Below, one piece after another: positions 32,941 through 42,585 of a stretch of DNA of 64,000 nucleotides. The notes below the pieces were generated by a model that made no database searches, was not told the DNA's origin, and saw only the letters and a program-made list of their open reading frames with translations. This DNA is from Eutreptiella sp. 'Long Island Sound 2002' (lineage: Eukaryota > Euglenozoa > Euglenophyceae > Eutreptiales > Eutreptiaceae): NCBI GenBank assembly GCA_964036045.1, contig OZ038378.1:167075963-167139962 (forward strand), read 5' to 3'. The position numbers and the translations under genes are program-made. Each line of letters starts with the position of its first letter. Within the stretch, counting starts at the first letter, position 1.

Positions 32941-33855
32941 ACTATTAACGAGGGTTGATGGCTTTTAATGTCCTGGCCGCTCTTGCGACGGGAGGGTTAG
33001 GGGTTAGCGGGTTAGAGCCTGCCTGAAGCCTGCCCTATCCCACCCCCGGCCCCCCGGTATGTCGCGGCGCGGCGGAAGGACGTCCGCCCTTGACTTAGGT
33101 CACCTCACTTGAGGCTCTCCCGTGCACCATCACCGGCACCCTGCTGCCCCCCTGATGCGCCGGAGCCGGCGCCTCCTTGCCTCCTGCTGGGGGGGCGTGC
33201 CCCCCTCCTGGGCTGTGCCCCAGAACCGCCCGCGCCGCTGCCTGCGGCCACGAAGGGGGGAGGGGGCGATCCGGAATCCCCACCCCCCACGCCTCTTTCG
33301 CAGGGCCGGCGGCGGTTGAAGCCGACGTCCCCACATGAACCTCCTCCGGGCTGGCGGTTGCGGAAACCGACTGCCCCAGCTCCAGCGCTGGAGCTGCTGG
33401 ATGCACTTGTGGGAGGGGGTGATTGTGATCCCCCTCCCCCCATGTACGCACCTTGTGCCCTGAGTGCGGGCTCGGATCGCACGGGGGGGGTTCCCTAGCC
33501 CGTGACATCACTGGGCTAGCAGAAACGAAAGCCAGCTGGGCCCCACCACTCACGGGGAGGCCGGCGGCTCTGGCTACCGGCAGGGCCCCTCCGTTCCCAC
33601 CGCTGGTGGGCTGGGCCAATGGCCCTCTCAAAGATGGTGGCAGAGCCGCCACGCCCCCCCTCCCCTGGCCCCGTGGTCTGGGGGGCAGGAGGCTGGGGCG
33701 AGGGCAGTGGAGGGGGGGGGTGAGGCCCCATCCCCCGCCAGATGAAACAGAATCTGACCCCCAGGGCGCCGCACAGGGCAGGCGGCCCGGGGGCGGGTTA
33801 GGGCATAAATTGATGGGGGAGGGGGGGGCAGAAAGGCGCAGCCCCCCCTCCCGCA
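32941..33855 (-). mobile_element. LINE-B2, 5'-truncated non-LTR retrotransposon
   Basis: The 3' end (32941 to about 33085) is nearly identical to 42586-42730 of LINE-B1, including GGTTGATGGC...TTAATGTCCTGGCCGCTC and a telomere-like stretch of CTAACCC units. Further upstream the two copies diverge, so they are different subfamilies. A GC-rich open frame (33095-33856) has no recognisable domain and is probably 3' UTR. The copy lies within intron 5 of the beta-helix gene, in the same sense. Confidence 0.7.
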
Positions 33856-33859
33856 CTGT

Positions 33860-33939
33860 ACTATTAACGAGGGTTGATGGCTATTAATGTCCTGGCCGCT
33901 CTTGCGACGGGGGGGTTAGGGGTTAGCGGGTTAGAGCCT
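33860..33939 (-). mobile_element. LINE-B 3' stub (about 80 bp)
   Basis: It repeats the first 80 bases of the LINE-B tail (TATTAACGAGGGTTGATGGC...GCGGGTTAGAGCC) and is cut off directly before the LINE-A1 tail. It is either an extremely 5'-truncated insertion or a remnant left by a nested insertion. Confidence 0.75.
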
Positions 33940-34072
33940 GTACTATTAACGAGGGAGACCCATGTATGACTGCGTGCTGAGATTGGCTTGCCGAAGTGTA
34001 CACCTGAGTGTGTACCTTATTGGTCTGCCTGCTCTCTGCGGTCAAAAAGTCAGAACCTCTGCGCCGACATAC

Positions 34073-36085
34073 TTATGTTATTTCCGTAGAAGCTCTCCCG
34101 TGCTCTGCACCAAACAGAAGTCGGCTGACGTGCTCTGGCTCTCCCTCTCCCATCATCTCGCATGGCCGTGGGGCGGGGGGGGAGGGGGGGCATGGTGACT
34201 TGGGTCTCCGTCGCTTTGGGGCGGGCGGTGTGGCCGGTATGTGCGGGGAGCGCGCATGCTCCATGTGTGTGTGTGCGGGGCTGCGGGCGGTGCGCAGCCG
34301 CTTAGCTGGTTGCGTGTCCGGCGCGGCTGGCCGCTTGCGCACCGGCGTGTGTACTTTGTGGTGCCCTCTGGCACAGCAGTTTCGAACCCCTCGCTGCATT
34401 CTGGTGCATCTGGCGCAGGCCGGCAGTCCATGCTGGCGGCACGTGACTAACAGGGGCAGCCTGTCCACATATCCTGGCCGGTGATGTCCGAGGGCACAGC
34501 ATGCGTCCCGTGACTTGCGCGGGCGCTTGCATGTGATGCACGGTGCGCGCCAGTGTGTACTGCACAGGTTGAGAGCCCGTGCGCATGTATGTGGTGCCAG
34601 TGCTGTCACACATGCTTGCTGCGTCGGCGGTGCTGCGAACTTGCGTTGCCTGGTGGTCTGATATGGTGCCTGCAGGGCTTTGCCCTGACCAATGACGGGG
34701 AAGAAATTTGCGGCGAAGCCCCCCCCCCCTTTGGCGGTGTCCGAGGACGAGGGCATAAGCCCGGTGTTTAACGCTCCCATGAGGGCCCGCTGGGTCCGGG
34801 CCTCTTCCACTTCCGCTGGACTGCGCCTGTGTCTGTACACGTATGCGCGTGCCCTGTTCTGCCTGGAGTGTGCGTGCAATGCCCATGTTTCCTCGCAGTA
34901 TTGACTGAGCTTAGCAATATGCCCCACCATGGCCTGTCTGGACACAAAATATGGGCGTCTGCTGAGTCCGCTTTGCTGAGGCCCCCCCAGCGGGACCAAT
35001 GAATTCGCTCTGGTGATTACTTTAGCGGGGTGCAGGGCGCCCCGCGTAACCAATTTCTGCATCGTGCATAACGCCAGCCTGAGAACTCTGGTGCGCTCTT
35101 GCAGCGGCAGTGCTGTCCCTCTGTATTTGGCCTGTGGTGCTGTAGGTAGGGTGCACTGTGACGTTTCCTCGAAATCGAGCGCGAGCTCTATGAATGTGAT
35201 TGTGCCTGGCTCGTCTGCCCAAACCAGCTGGCGTGTCCAGGACAAGAGATCTGCTAAGAAGGGTAGCTCCTAAGGCCAGGTTTTGGCTGTGGGCTTGGCA
35301 AGCGTCAGCGTGCCTAAATTTTCGGTGCGCGGGACAGGGCCTGTCAGTTGCTGTTACGGGTACCTTGTCTGCCTGACATGTCTGGCTGAGGGAAACAGCA
35401 TGGGGGCCTGCTCATCCCGAATCTTGCGGGCCGCAAGAATGGCCACATACATGACATGTATGGCCTGTAAAAATTCTAGGCTAGTGTTGTGTTCCTGCCT
35501 GTTGACAGGCAGTGGCATGTTAGGCGCGAGTCCACACGTGAGTAGGCAGGGGGGCCAGTGGGCAGTGCGTTCCAGTCCTGGAAACTGCTGAGCCAGGTGC
35601 TCGATATTGGGGGAGTGAGAGTCTCGGATGTTGTGCCATGCCTCACAGCTCCAGAAGATATGCTGCTCTGTCTCTGCGGCCTTACCGCAGAAGGGGCAGT
35701 CAGAGGAGGGCCGCAGGCCCCTTTGGTGTGCGCGCAGCACTGTCCAGACCCCCCCCGCAAGGATGGTGCGAAGCAACGAGCGTTCGAGCTCTGGCGTGAA
35801 AGAGAGAATGCATTGGGGGACCGAACGCCTGTTGGTGGTGTAGTGCATGCCTGTGAACTGTCGAGGCTTGCGCTGAATAAGCTGGGCTATCAGCTGTGCC
35901 CTGAGCTGTTCCCAAACACGGTGCTTGACCTCCGCCTTGTCTCCCATGAGGTTCAGGCGCTGTCCATTCCCACCACCCTTGCGCTGGGGTCCAACCCCAA
36001 TTGTGCAGTGTCTGCAGTGCCCTGCCGAAAGGTCCTGCCGATTGCGGCGAGGGGTGTTTCTCCCATATGGCCTAGGCCAAAACAA
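34073..36085 (-). pseudogene. LINE-A1 C-terminal coding region (interrupted)
   Basis: The frame 36085-35354 encodes a zf-RVT-like motif, CPFCGKAAETEQHIFWSC (C-x2-C-x8-H-x4-C), and then stops at a TAA in RYP*QQLTG, where LINE-A2 has TAC. A second stop (KTWP*ELPFL) is shared by both copies. The frame then reopens at 35245-34073, with TFIELALDFEE and two fingers of a distinctive type, C-x2-C-x8-CC-x2-GHH and C-x2-C-x8-CC-x2-GHHKVH. The function of this C-terminal domain is unknown; nucleic acid binding is plausible. Confidence 0.75.
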
Positions 36086-36925
36086 GCGATGGTCCCCGCG
36101 TGCGGCATAGTTTCGCCAGCCATACCGCGCGCTGGTACGGGATGATCAGGGTGGGGGCGATCCTGTGCCCTGCACAGAGCAGGCAAAAAACGATTTCCTT
36201 GGCTCGCGCTGGGCGGGAGGGACCCCAAATGGTGGTAATGATTTTGGTCTCAAAGGAGCTTAGGCTTTTGGGCTGTAGTGGCACGATCTCCTCAGCATGG
36301 AGGCCTGTGGCCGTAATCATCGTAGAGACGACAGAACATCTCCGTTCAAAGTGTCCTTGGGCACCGTGCACCCTTTCCAGCAATTTGCTAGCACGCGCAA
36401 TACGTTGCAAGATGAGTGGGCCCGAACTGGTATCCCCTGTCGTGCGCACCCCTGCCCCCAGTGACTTAAACTCTGTCGAAATTGGAAAGGGTTCCCGCCC
36501 CATCCGCAGCGGATCTTTGTCTGTGAGGCCGACTTGAAAGCTTACAGATTTCAACGGGTTCACTGCCTGCCCAGTGTCGGTCAGCCACTCCTCCGTGCGC
36601 TCCAGCAGTCGCTGCGTGCGCGGTCGCACTGTGCCCAATCCGTAGGTGTCATCTGTGTATCCTAGTGCCGTGATTATGAAGGACAATGCCTCCGTGGGCG
36701 ATCCCCCTGGTGGCATGCGGTTTGCTGACACCTGGATTGCTTGTGCCTGCGCGTCCATGACACGCTTCCAAATGCTGGTCAGCAAGTTTATTAAAATCAC
36801 GCTGAGGGGACAGCCCCGAAGAATGCCATTGGTGGCTTGGAAAAAACTGCACATACACGCCATAATTTTAAAACAGCGCATGAGCTGGGCGTACATTCCG
36901 GATAAAGCCCTGTGGACCCCTTCAT

Positions 36926-36928
<3 letters not shown>
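36072..36928 (-). pseudogene. LINE-A1 reverse transcriptase fragment
   Basis: The frame carries non-LTR RT motifs in order: NGILRGCPLSVILINLLTSI (motif B region), GYTDDTYGLG (motif C, with both catalytic aspartates), NPLKSVSFQVG (motif D) and FKSLGAGV (motif E). The fingers and motif A are missing because of 5' truncation at the AC microsatellite. The frame stops at 36072 and the downstream coding part is in another frame. Confidence 0.85.

Positions 36929-36964
<36 letters not shown>
36929..36964. repeat. (TG)n microsatellite, 5' flank of LINE-A1
   Basis: About 16 TG units, then TATGTG. It directly abuts the truncated 5' end of LINE-A1. Confidence 0.95.
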
Positions 36965-36967
<3 letters not shown>

Positions 36968-37055
36968 ACACCCAATTCTTTCAAATCATGCTCAAACTGC
37001 GAGGTTCAACAATGATGCGACCAAACCATGAGTTCTTTTGTTCTGTTGTTGTTGT

Positions 37056-37074
37056 TGTGTGTGTGTGTGTGTGT

Positions 37075-37159
<85 letters not shown>
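37056..37159. repeat. (TG)n microsatellite
   Basis: About 50 TG units with single interruptions (TATG, TGCG), following a (TTG)n run. It is in intron 5 of the beta-helix gene. No LINE abuts it. Confidence 0.95.
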
Positions 37160-37161
<2 letters not shown>

Positions 37162-38491
37162 AGGTCATTCAGAAAGCGCTGTAAATGGGCCATTTGGGGA
37201 ATGAGGTCTGCAGGCTGCAAATAAGGGGGGGCTTTGGTACTTTTGGAAACGTTGGCCATCTGCCTCGTGCGCTGTTTTGCAGTCACTCGACATGGCCACA
37301 TACACATCTGCTGCACGAAATATTGCTGCCCCTGATGCCCCACAGAAGGCTTTGATTCGAACATGAGCACGATGATGCCAGTGACGACGAGAAAAGGCAA
37401 GAGGGAGGGCAAAAGCGAGGACAAGACGAAGAGGAGGAGACCGCGCACGGCTGCAACAACGGGTTTCATGGTGATGCACCAGCCTTGTACGGTCGGCGGC
37501 TCCTTGAAACTTGGAACCCACACTCCTCGGCCTACCTCCGCACAGCGGTCGGAAAACAGGCGTCATGTCATGAGGTCGGCCGGGCAGAAACGCCATTCAG
37601 CATTTTCCTCCGTCCCACAGCTCAAAAAATCCCTTGATTCTGAGACTGTGTGTGAAGCCAAAATTATCCTCGGCCTGGATGCACTTTGGGCTATCGCTGT
37701 TGTGGTTATGGGTGAGGCTATGCCTTCATCATCGTTACGTTGGACGTTTTGGCAATCCGTAGTCTTTTGAGGCAGTATCTGCTCCCCCGCAGTCAATACA
37801 AGAAGGTTCTTTGGCTGATCTCATCAACTCAGGTCCGCAACACTGACATCAACATGAGCATGTTCCTGAGCTTAAGTTCTGGAGAACCAAAAACAAGTTT
37901 TAGCCAAATTTTCCCTCACTTCCCCGCGACCCCCCCTTGAGCAGGTTACGCTGGTGTCAGGAAGAGCAAGTCAAATCCGGAGGGCCACCTGGGCCATCTG
38001 GGCCATCCCGCTGCCCGACCCACAGGCAAGCGGTCCTCGGGGCCGGTGCCCCGCTGTAGCAGCAGTCGCTGAACATCACATCCAAACGAGCAGAAAGTGG
38101 GTTGTAGTCTCCAGCAGAAGTTATGACCGCGAACAACTCTTCACAGGCACGATCCAGTCCCTCTTTCCCACTGCGGCCGACTCACGAATACATGCCACGC
38201 TGCGTCGTCGGCCACAAAGACGCTCCGAAAAAACAGTGGTCGGGCATACCCGCACAAGATGGAGGGGGACGCGTCGGAAATACCCCACGTCCGTCAAAAA
38301 AGGGGTATTTACGACGCGTCGCAATACGACGCCTGTTCCGATGCCCCGACGCATTGTACAGCGCTTGTTTGACGGATGCCAAATACCCGCCCCTCGGGCT
38401 TTGTCTCGGGCTTATTGGCAAAGGGGGGCGGGGGGGGGGGGGGCGTCCTGTACCAAGACCCTCTCGGGTCCCGATGGCATCGATGGAATAC

Positions 38492-38856
38492 CTCAAGCGC
38501 GGGTAATGTGTGGACCACGGAGGCAATTGGTAGTGAAACGTCTGCAATTCCTTCATCAGAATTCCGTCGGGAGTGCAGAAGTCCCGCTGCCACGTCTGGC
38601 CCCGGTCGTCGACGTGCACCGCCACGCCCGTGTTCTGGAAGTAGTTGTGATGCACCGTGTGTTCCCGCCCGCCGCCGATGAAGATCCCATAATCGCAATT
38701 GATAAACACGTTCCCGGACGTCTGTGCGCCGCTGATCTGGTCATCAAAGTAGACGGCAACAGCAAATCCCGCGACGTACCCCGATGGCGCCAGCCGGCGG
38801 ATGTCGCGGAAGACGTTGCCGCGCAACACACTCCCACGCTGGGCAAAGCTCCGGCC
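38492..38856 (-). CDS. Secreted right-handed beta-helix protein, exon 5
   Basis: The acceptor TTGTGTGGCAG precedes GGC CGG AGC in phase 0, and the donor is CTTGAG followed by GTATTC (phase 2). It encodes GRSFAQRGSVLRGNVFRDIR, AVYFDDQISG, GNVFINCDYGIFIGGGRE and HHNYFQNTG. These are typical coils of the bacterial-type right-handed parallel beta-helix family: GRSwxxRG, aVYxDDqxSG, GNvfxN, GGgRxnxvxnN. It continues directly from SDASAWYQ of exon 4. Intron 5 (38491-32356) contains LINE cluster 1 and three TG microsatellites. Confidence 0.88.
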
Positions 38857-41210
38857 CTGCCACACAAATGAAGACATTTGGGTTCGGTAGACGAGCACTG
38901 CAGAGGCTTTGAAGGAGGCCTCTTGGCAATCCCTGTCACCTGCTGGACCAGGCTGCTCTCCACCCGCCTTACGACTGCCTGGGCATCCTCCTTCTTCGCA
39001 CCAGCCACTTCATTGCCAGACTTAGGGAATGCTAATCCTGCGGCGCCTGCGGCACCTGCGGCCCAAAATTTGGGTAAATATCCCGGAACAGGGGAAATTA
39101 TACCCTTTCTGACCCGTGCTTTTGAATGGGGAGTGGTAATCGCAAAAATTTTGTCCGTTGTGAGTATTGTGCCTTGCCATTGTGCCCGTTTGACCTACTT
39201 CCTTCACCCAAAATTGAGGAAAACGAATGCGGTGCTAATTCCCCTAAAACTGATTGCCCTCGCCGTGCGGCGCCTGCGGCGCGCAGAAAGACCAAGCCAT
39301 AAGAGCAAGAGCAACTGCCGCAGGGCATACAAGGCCCATGCCTATGTTTAATAGCCACCCACTTCCACTAACATGACATGCGGACCACAGGGGGATGTTG
39401 CGCACAGCGCGTACTTTGTGCACGGAGCCCGTTTTGGGGTGACTTTACCAATACCGACCTCAGAACCACCAGCCATCTACAACCCCCACATGCTCGGGCC
39501 AAAAGTTGCCAATGAACAGTACAAAGCTGCGCACAGGAGTAGCCCATGGCTACGGTGCAGGCCGCACATGTCCTCTGCGGTCACCATGTACCCTCGGTGC
39601 TGCATGAAGCGCGCCACATAGGGCGGGGGCTGGGGCATCCAAAACGGCTCCCTTTGCGCACGGCGCACGGGCAGCGCACGCAACACCCCCAATGACAGGG
39701 GGGGCCGCAAGGACACAAAGAGGTCAGATGTGCCGCCGTGCACGTCGCTCTCGCCCCCCCCCCCCACGACATCCAGAACCCCGATCCCCAGGGGGGGCAC
39801 GCGGAGAGTGATACCCCCCCCCCCCCCCAGAACCACCTCCGGGCCCCTGTTCCCCCAGTCGCCTGCCTTCCCGGATCCTCGCAAGCCCCTGATCTGGCGG
39901 CAACGCCCCCCGGGCGTTGAGCAGCCCCCCCCAGTCCAAGCACGGCATTCCCCCACCCTCTCACGTACCACTGCGAACTCGCAGTGGCACACCCCTGTGC
40001 ACTGAACCGTGTGCCCCGATCCACGCCTGCCCCCGCTCTGTGTCTAGGCCCCGAGAGAGGCCCTGAAGTGCCGTGGCTCTGCTGACCTCTGACCATACCT
40101 CCCAACGAGGGGGTCTCGGGCACAGGGTGCGCAAAGTTCGGGGGGTGATGTGCGGCAATGACGACGCAGGAAAGTGGCCCCGCAGAACCAAAAAACCGGG
40201 TGCACCCAACAATACTCCAGCACAACCGCAGCGCACTGCCGCATCGTGCGGGAGAGCAGCAGCGCACTCCAGAAGCCACTCAAGGACCGCGCTCGCCCTG
40301 CGGTGATACGTGCTGCTGCCCCTGCGTCCAGAGGGCCGTGGCGGAGGGGGAGGGGGAGGGGGGAGGGGGCATTGAGGCGCATCCGCATGGCGCGCGCACC
40401 GCGGGCCAGTGGCGTCCCTGCAGACCCCCTCCAAAATGCAGCGGAAGGGCGCGACGCCGGTCGGGGTCCGAATGAACGCCACGGCCCCTACGGGGCACGG
40501 CCGGGCCGGACCGTCGGCCGGACGGGTCCCGTGGGATGGAACACCCTTTTGCTCTGCACCAGCGCGCCCAGACGGAGGTCACGTGCTGCCTGGGCCATGG
40601 GATGGGGGGCTCTTGTGGGTTGTGTGGCGCTTGTTTACCGGTTTACCAGGCGTTCCGCCTTCCCTGTCCGGGGGCCTCAGCCCACCTTCTGCCCCGGGTA
40701 CGGGGGAGAAACCCTCCGCTGAGGTCCCAAAGACACGGTGGATGGCACAGTGGAATAGATATACGCCGGACGATGAAGCGGCGGACTGGCCCCGGTTTCC
40801 CCACGACGGATGGGCCTCCCACCAAATGAACGGAGTCCCGGATCATTGAAGCGCCATCCCGAAACGGAGCGCAATGAACGTTGCGGGGGGGCGGTATCGG
40901 CGTGTTCTGCCGGCGTAGGGGCACCCCCTCCGTTGCTGGTGAGGGGGGCCGCTGTGCTTCTGCCCTTGGGGTTTCTGGCGTGGCCGCCGAGTACGGCAAC
41001 GGTGGATGGGCGGGTGGATCAGGGGGTGGGGGGCATGACTCCTGCATCAGGTCGTCTGAGACGGGGGGTGGGGCTCCCTGCAGAACCCCCTGAGGACCCC
41101 TGACAAATGAGATCAATACGGACCCCCGGGGCCCCCCAGCGACTCCTTCGGGCGCCCCAGGGGCCCGACGGACGACCCCCCCCCCCCCTCACAGGCCCAG
41201 CACCGCAGAC

Positions 41211-41723
41211 CTGGTACCACGCCGAAGCGTCCGATGTCTCGTGGCACAGCCGCTCGAAGGTGTTGCCAATAAAGCGGTGGTCGTTGCCGTACCCCGTCAT
41301 GCCCTGATGAGGGCTGTCGTGCAGGACGTTGTTCAGGTACGCATTGCCCACCCCCGAGAAGTAGATGCCGGGCTGGTACGTCCGCTTCCAGCGGCCGGTG
41401 TGCCGGATGACCGTCGCCTGGACCACGTTGCCCCCGGGGGCCAAGGTGCGCATGTCCCCTCCGCCGACGCTCGCCCCCCCGCAGCCCGTGTGCTCCAGCA
41501 CCGAGTCGAGCAGCCGGTTGTAGTACCCTTCAAGCAACAGCCCCTTCTCCCCGATGCAGGCCACGTGGCAGTCGCGGACCGTCACGTTGCGGGAGCCCGG
41601 GGCCAACAGCCCCATGCCGGTGCTGTATCGGATCTGAAACCCGGCAATATTCACGAATTGTACGCCGCTGGACGGCCGCAGCAGGTCCGGCAGCACACCG
41701 TCCACGCTGCCGCGGGTACAGCG
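41211..41723 (-). CDS. Secreted right-handed beta-helix protein, exon 4
   Basis: It encodes repeated beta-helix turns: GVQFVNIAGFQIRYSTGMGL, NVTVRDCHVACIGEKGLLLE, LDSVLEHTGCGG, NVVQATVIRHTGRW, GIYFSGVGNAYLNNVLHDSP and NDHRFIGNTFERLCHETSDA. The donor GACCAG/GTCTGC falls after WYQ in phase 0. The start is less certain: I used the acceptor TCCTCCCAAG at 41724, which keeps phase 0, but the Arg-Gly-rich opening is not conserved and a nearby CAG could be used instead. Intron 4 (41210-38857) holds no recognised gene. Confidence 0.85.
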
Positions 41724-41848
41724 CTTGGGAGGAGGATACGGAGAGCCCTGCGGACGAGCGGGCGCTTGGAGGTGGCCCTTGGGCATAGGAGGGTGGATGG
41801 AGAAGGCACAAACAGAGGGCGGAGGAAAGGAGGGCACAGCAGGACAAT

Positions 41849-41920
41849 GTGTGCGTGCGTGCGTGCGCGCGCGCACGCGTGTGTGTGTCTGTGTGTGTGT
41901 ATGTGTGGGGGGGGGGGGGG
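41849..41920. repeat. TG/CG microsatellite followed by poly-G
   Basis: TGTGCG(TGCG)n, (CG)n, (TG)n and TATGTG run into 14 G. It lies in intron 3, just upstream of exon 4, and is followed by a 45-bp motif repeated at 47481-47529. Confidence 0.9.
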
Positions 41921-41970
41921 CGGAATGCCATATTAAAGAGGAATACCTGCATGGGTCTACGGGCCGCGTG
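41921..41970. repeat. Copy 1 of a motif bordering AC repeats
   Basis: The block GCCATATTAAAGAGGAATAC, then CTGCATGGGTCTACGGGC, closely matches 47481-47529. Both copies sit directly beside a TG run. It may be the 3' end of another repeat family or a duplicated pre-insertion site. Confidence 0.7.
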
Positions 41971-42076
41971 CTTTGAAAAACGGGGAGGGGTGCCCGCAGA
42001 TGAGCCCCCGCACCTGACGGTGGGTGGAGAGAGGGCTCCTCTCCCCCGCATGCGGCCCTCGCCGAGGCCAGAGCCT

Positions 42077-42077
42077 C

Positions 42078-42117
<40 letters not shown>

Positions 42118-42126
42118 CTGTGTGTG
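42077..42126. repeat. (TG)n microsatellite
   Basis: TG run with a CGCGCG patch, in intron 3 of the beta-helix gene. Confidence 0.9.
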
Positions 42127-42290
42127 CATGAATGCGCACACGCACATGTATGTGCCGAAGGTGCTGTTACTGAAAAGCAATGGCCGAGATGTCGCACCCA
42201 CGGGAAAAGGTAGGCGGCTGGGCCCCACCTGGACCCAAACCTGTGGTAAGCCTGAAACCCGGCAATTGGAATGATTGCCTTGGCACACAC

Positions 42291-42324
42291 ATGCGCGCAC
42301 ACACACACACACACATACACACAC
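42291..42324. repeat. (CA)n microsatellite
   Basis: Short CA run in the opposite sense to its neighbours, in intron 3. Confidence 0.9.
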
Positions 42325-42524
42325 GAGTACCAGAAGTGCCATGGAAACCACCTGCGACCGCCATTACCCCTGTCCATGGCTTCCTTTCAGAGGCTGGTCC
42401 AGGACTCCTTTTCCAACAAACTGTGAGGTACAAAGTTCCTACGCTCCTATTGCGTCTGACAATAATGAGTTCACATTGATGGCTTGGACTTGCAGGACTC
42501 CTAGCACACTGATTCATCGCTTCT

Positions 42525-42581
42525 CTGCGTGCGTGCGTGCGTGCGTGCGCGCGCGTGTGTGTGTGTGTGTGTATGTGTGCT
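42525..42581. repeat. TG/CG microsatellite, 3' flank of LINE cluster 2
   Basis: GCGTGCGTGCG, then CGCGCG, then (TG)n and TATGTGTGC. On the minus strand it follows the LINE-B1 tail directly. Confidence 0.92.
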
Positions 42582-42585
42582 CTGT

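Larger units (their letters stand above)
33942..36928 (-). mobile_element. LINE-A1, 5'-truncated non-LTR retrotransposon
   Basis: It runs from an AC microsatellite (5' side, 36929-36964) to the common 3' motif CCCTCGTTAATAG at about 33943-33955. It contains the RT palm and thumb, a CCHC-like zf-RVT motif and a C-terminal Cys/His region, with frameshifts and stops. It is about 90% or more identical to LINE-A2 over 33942-35683. It lies in intron 5 of the beta-helix gene in the same sense. Confidence 0.85.

Noticed and set aside
36645-37224. Open frames rich in Val-Cys or His-Thr repeats
   Set aside because: They are translations of TG/CA microsatellites, here and at 32.8, 42 and 55.3 kb, not genes.
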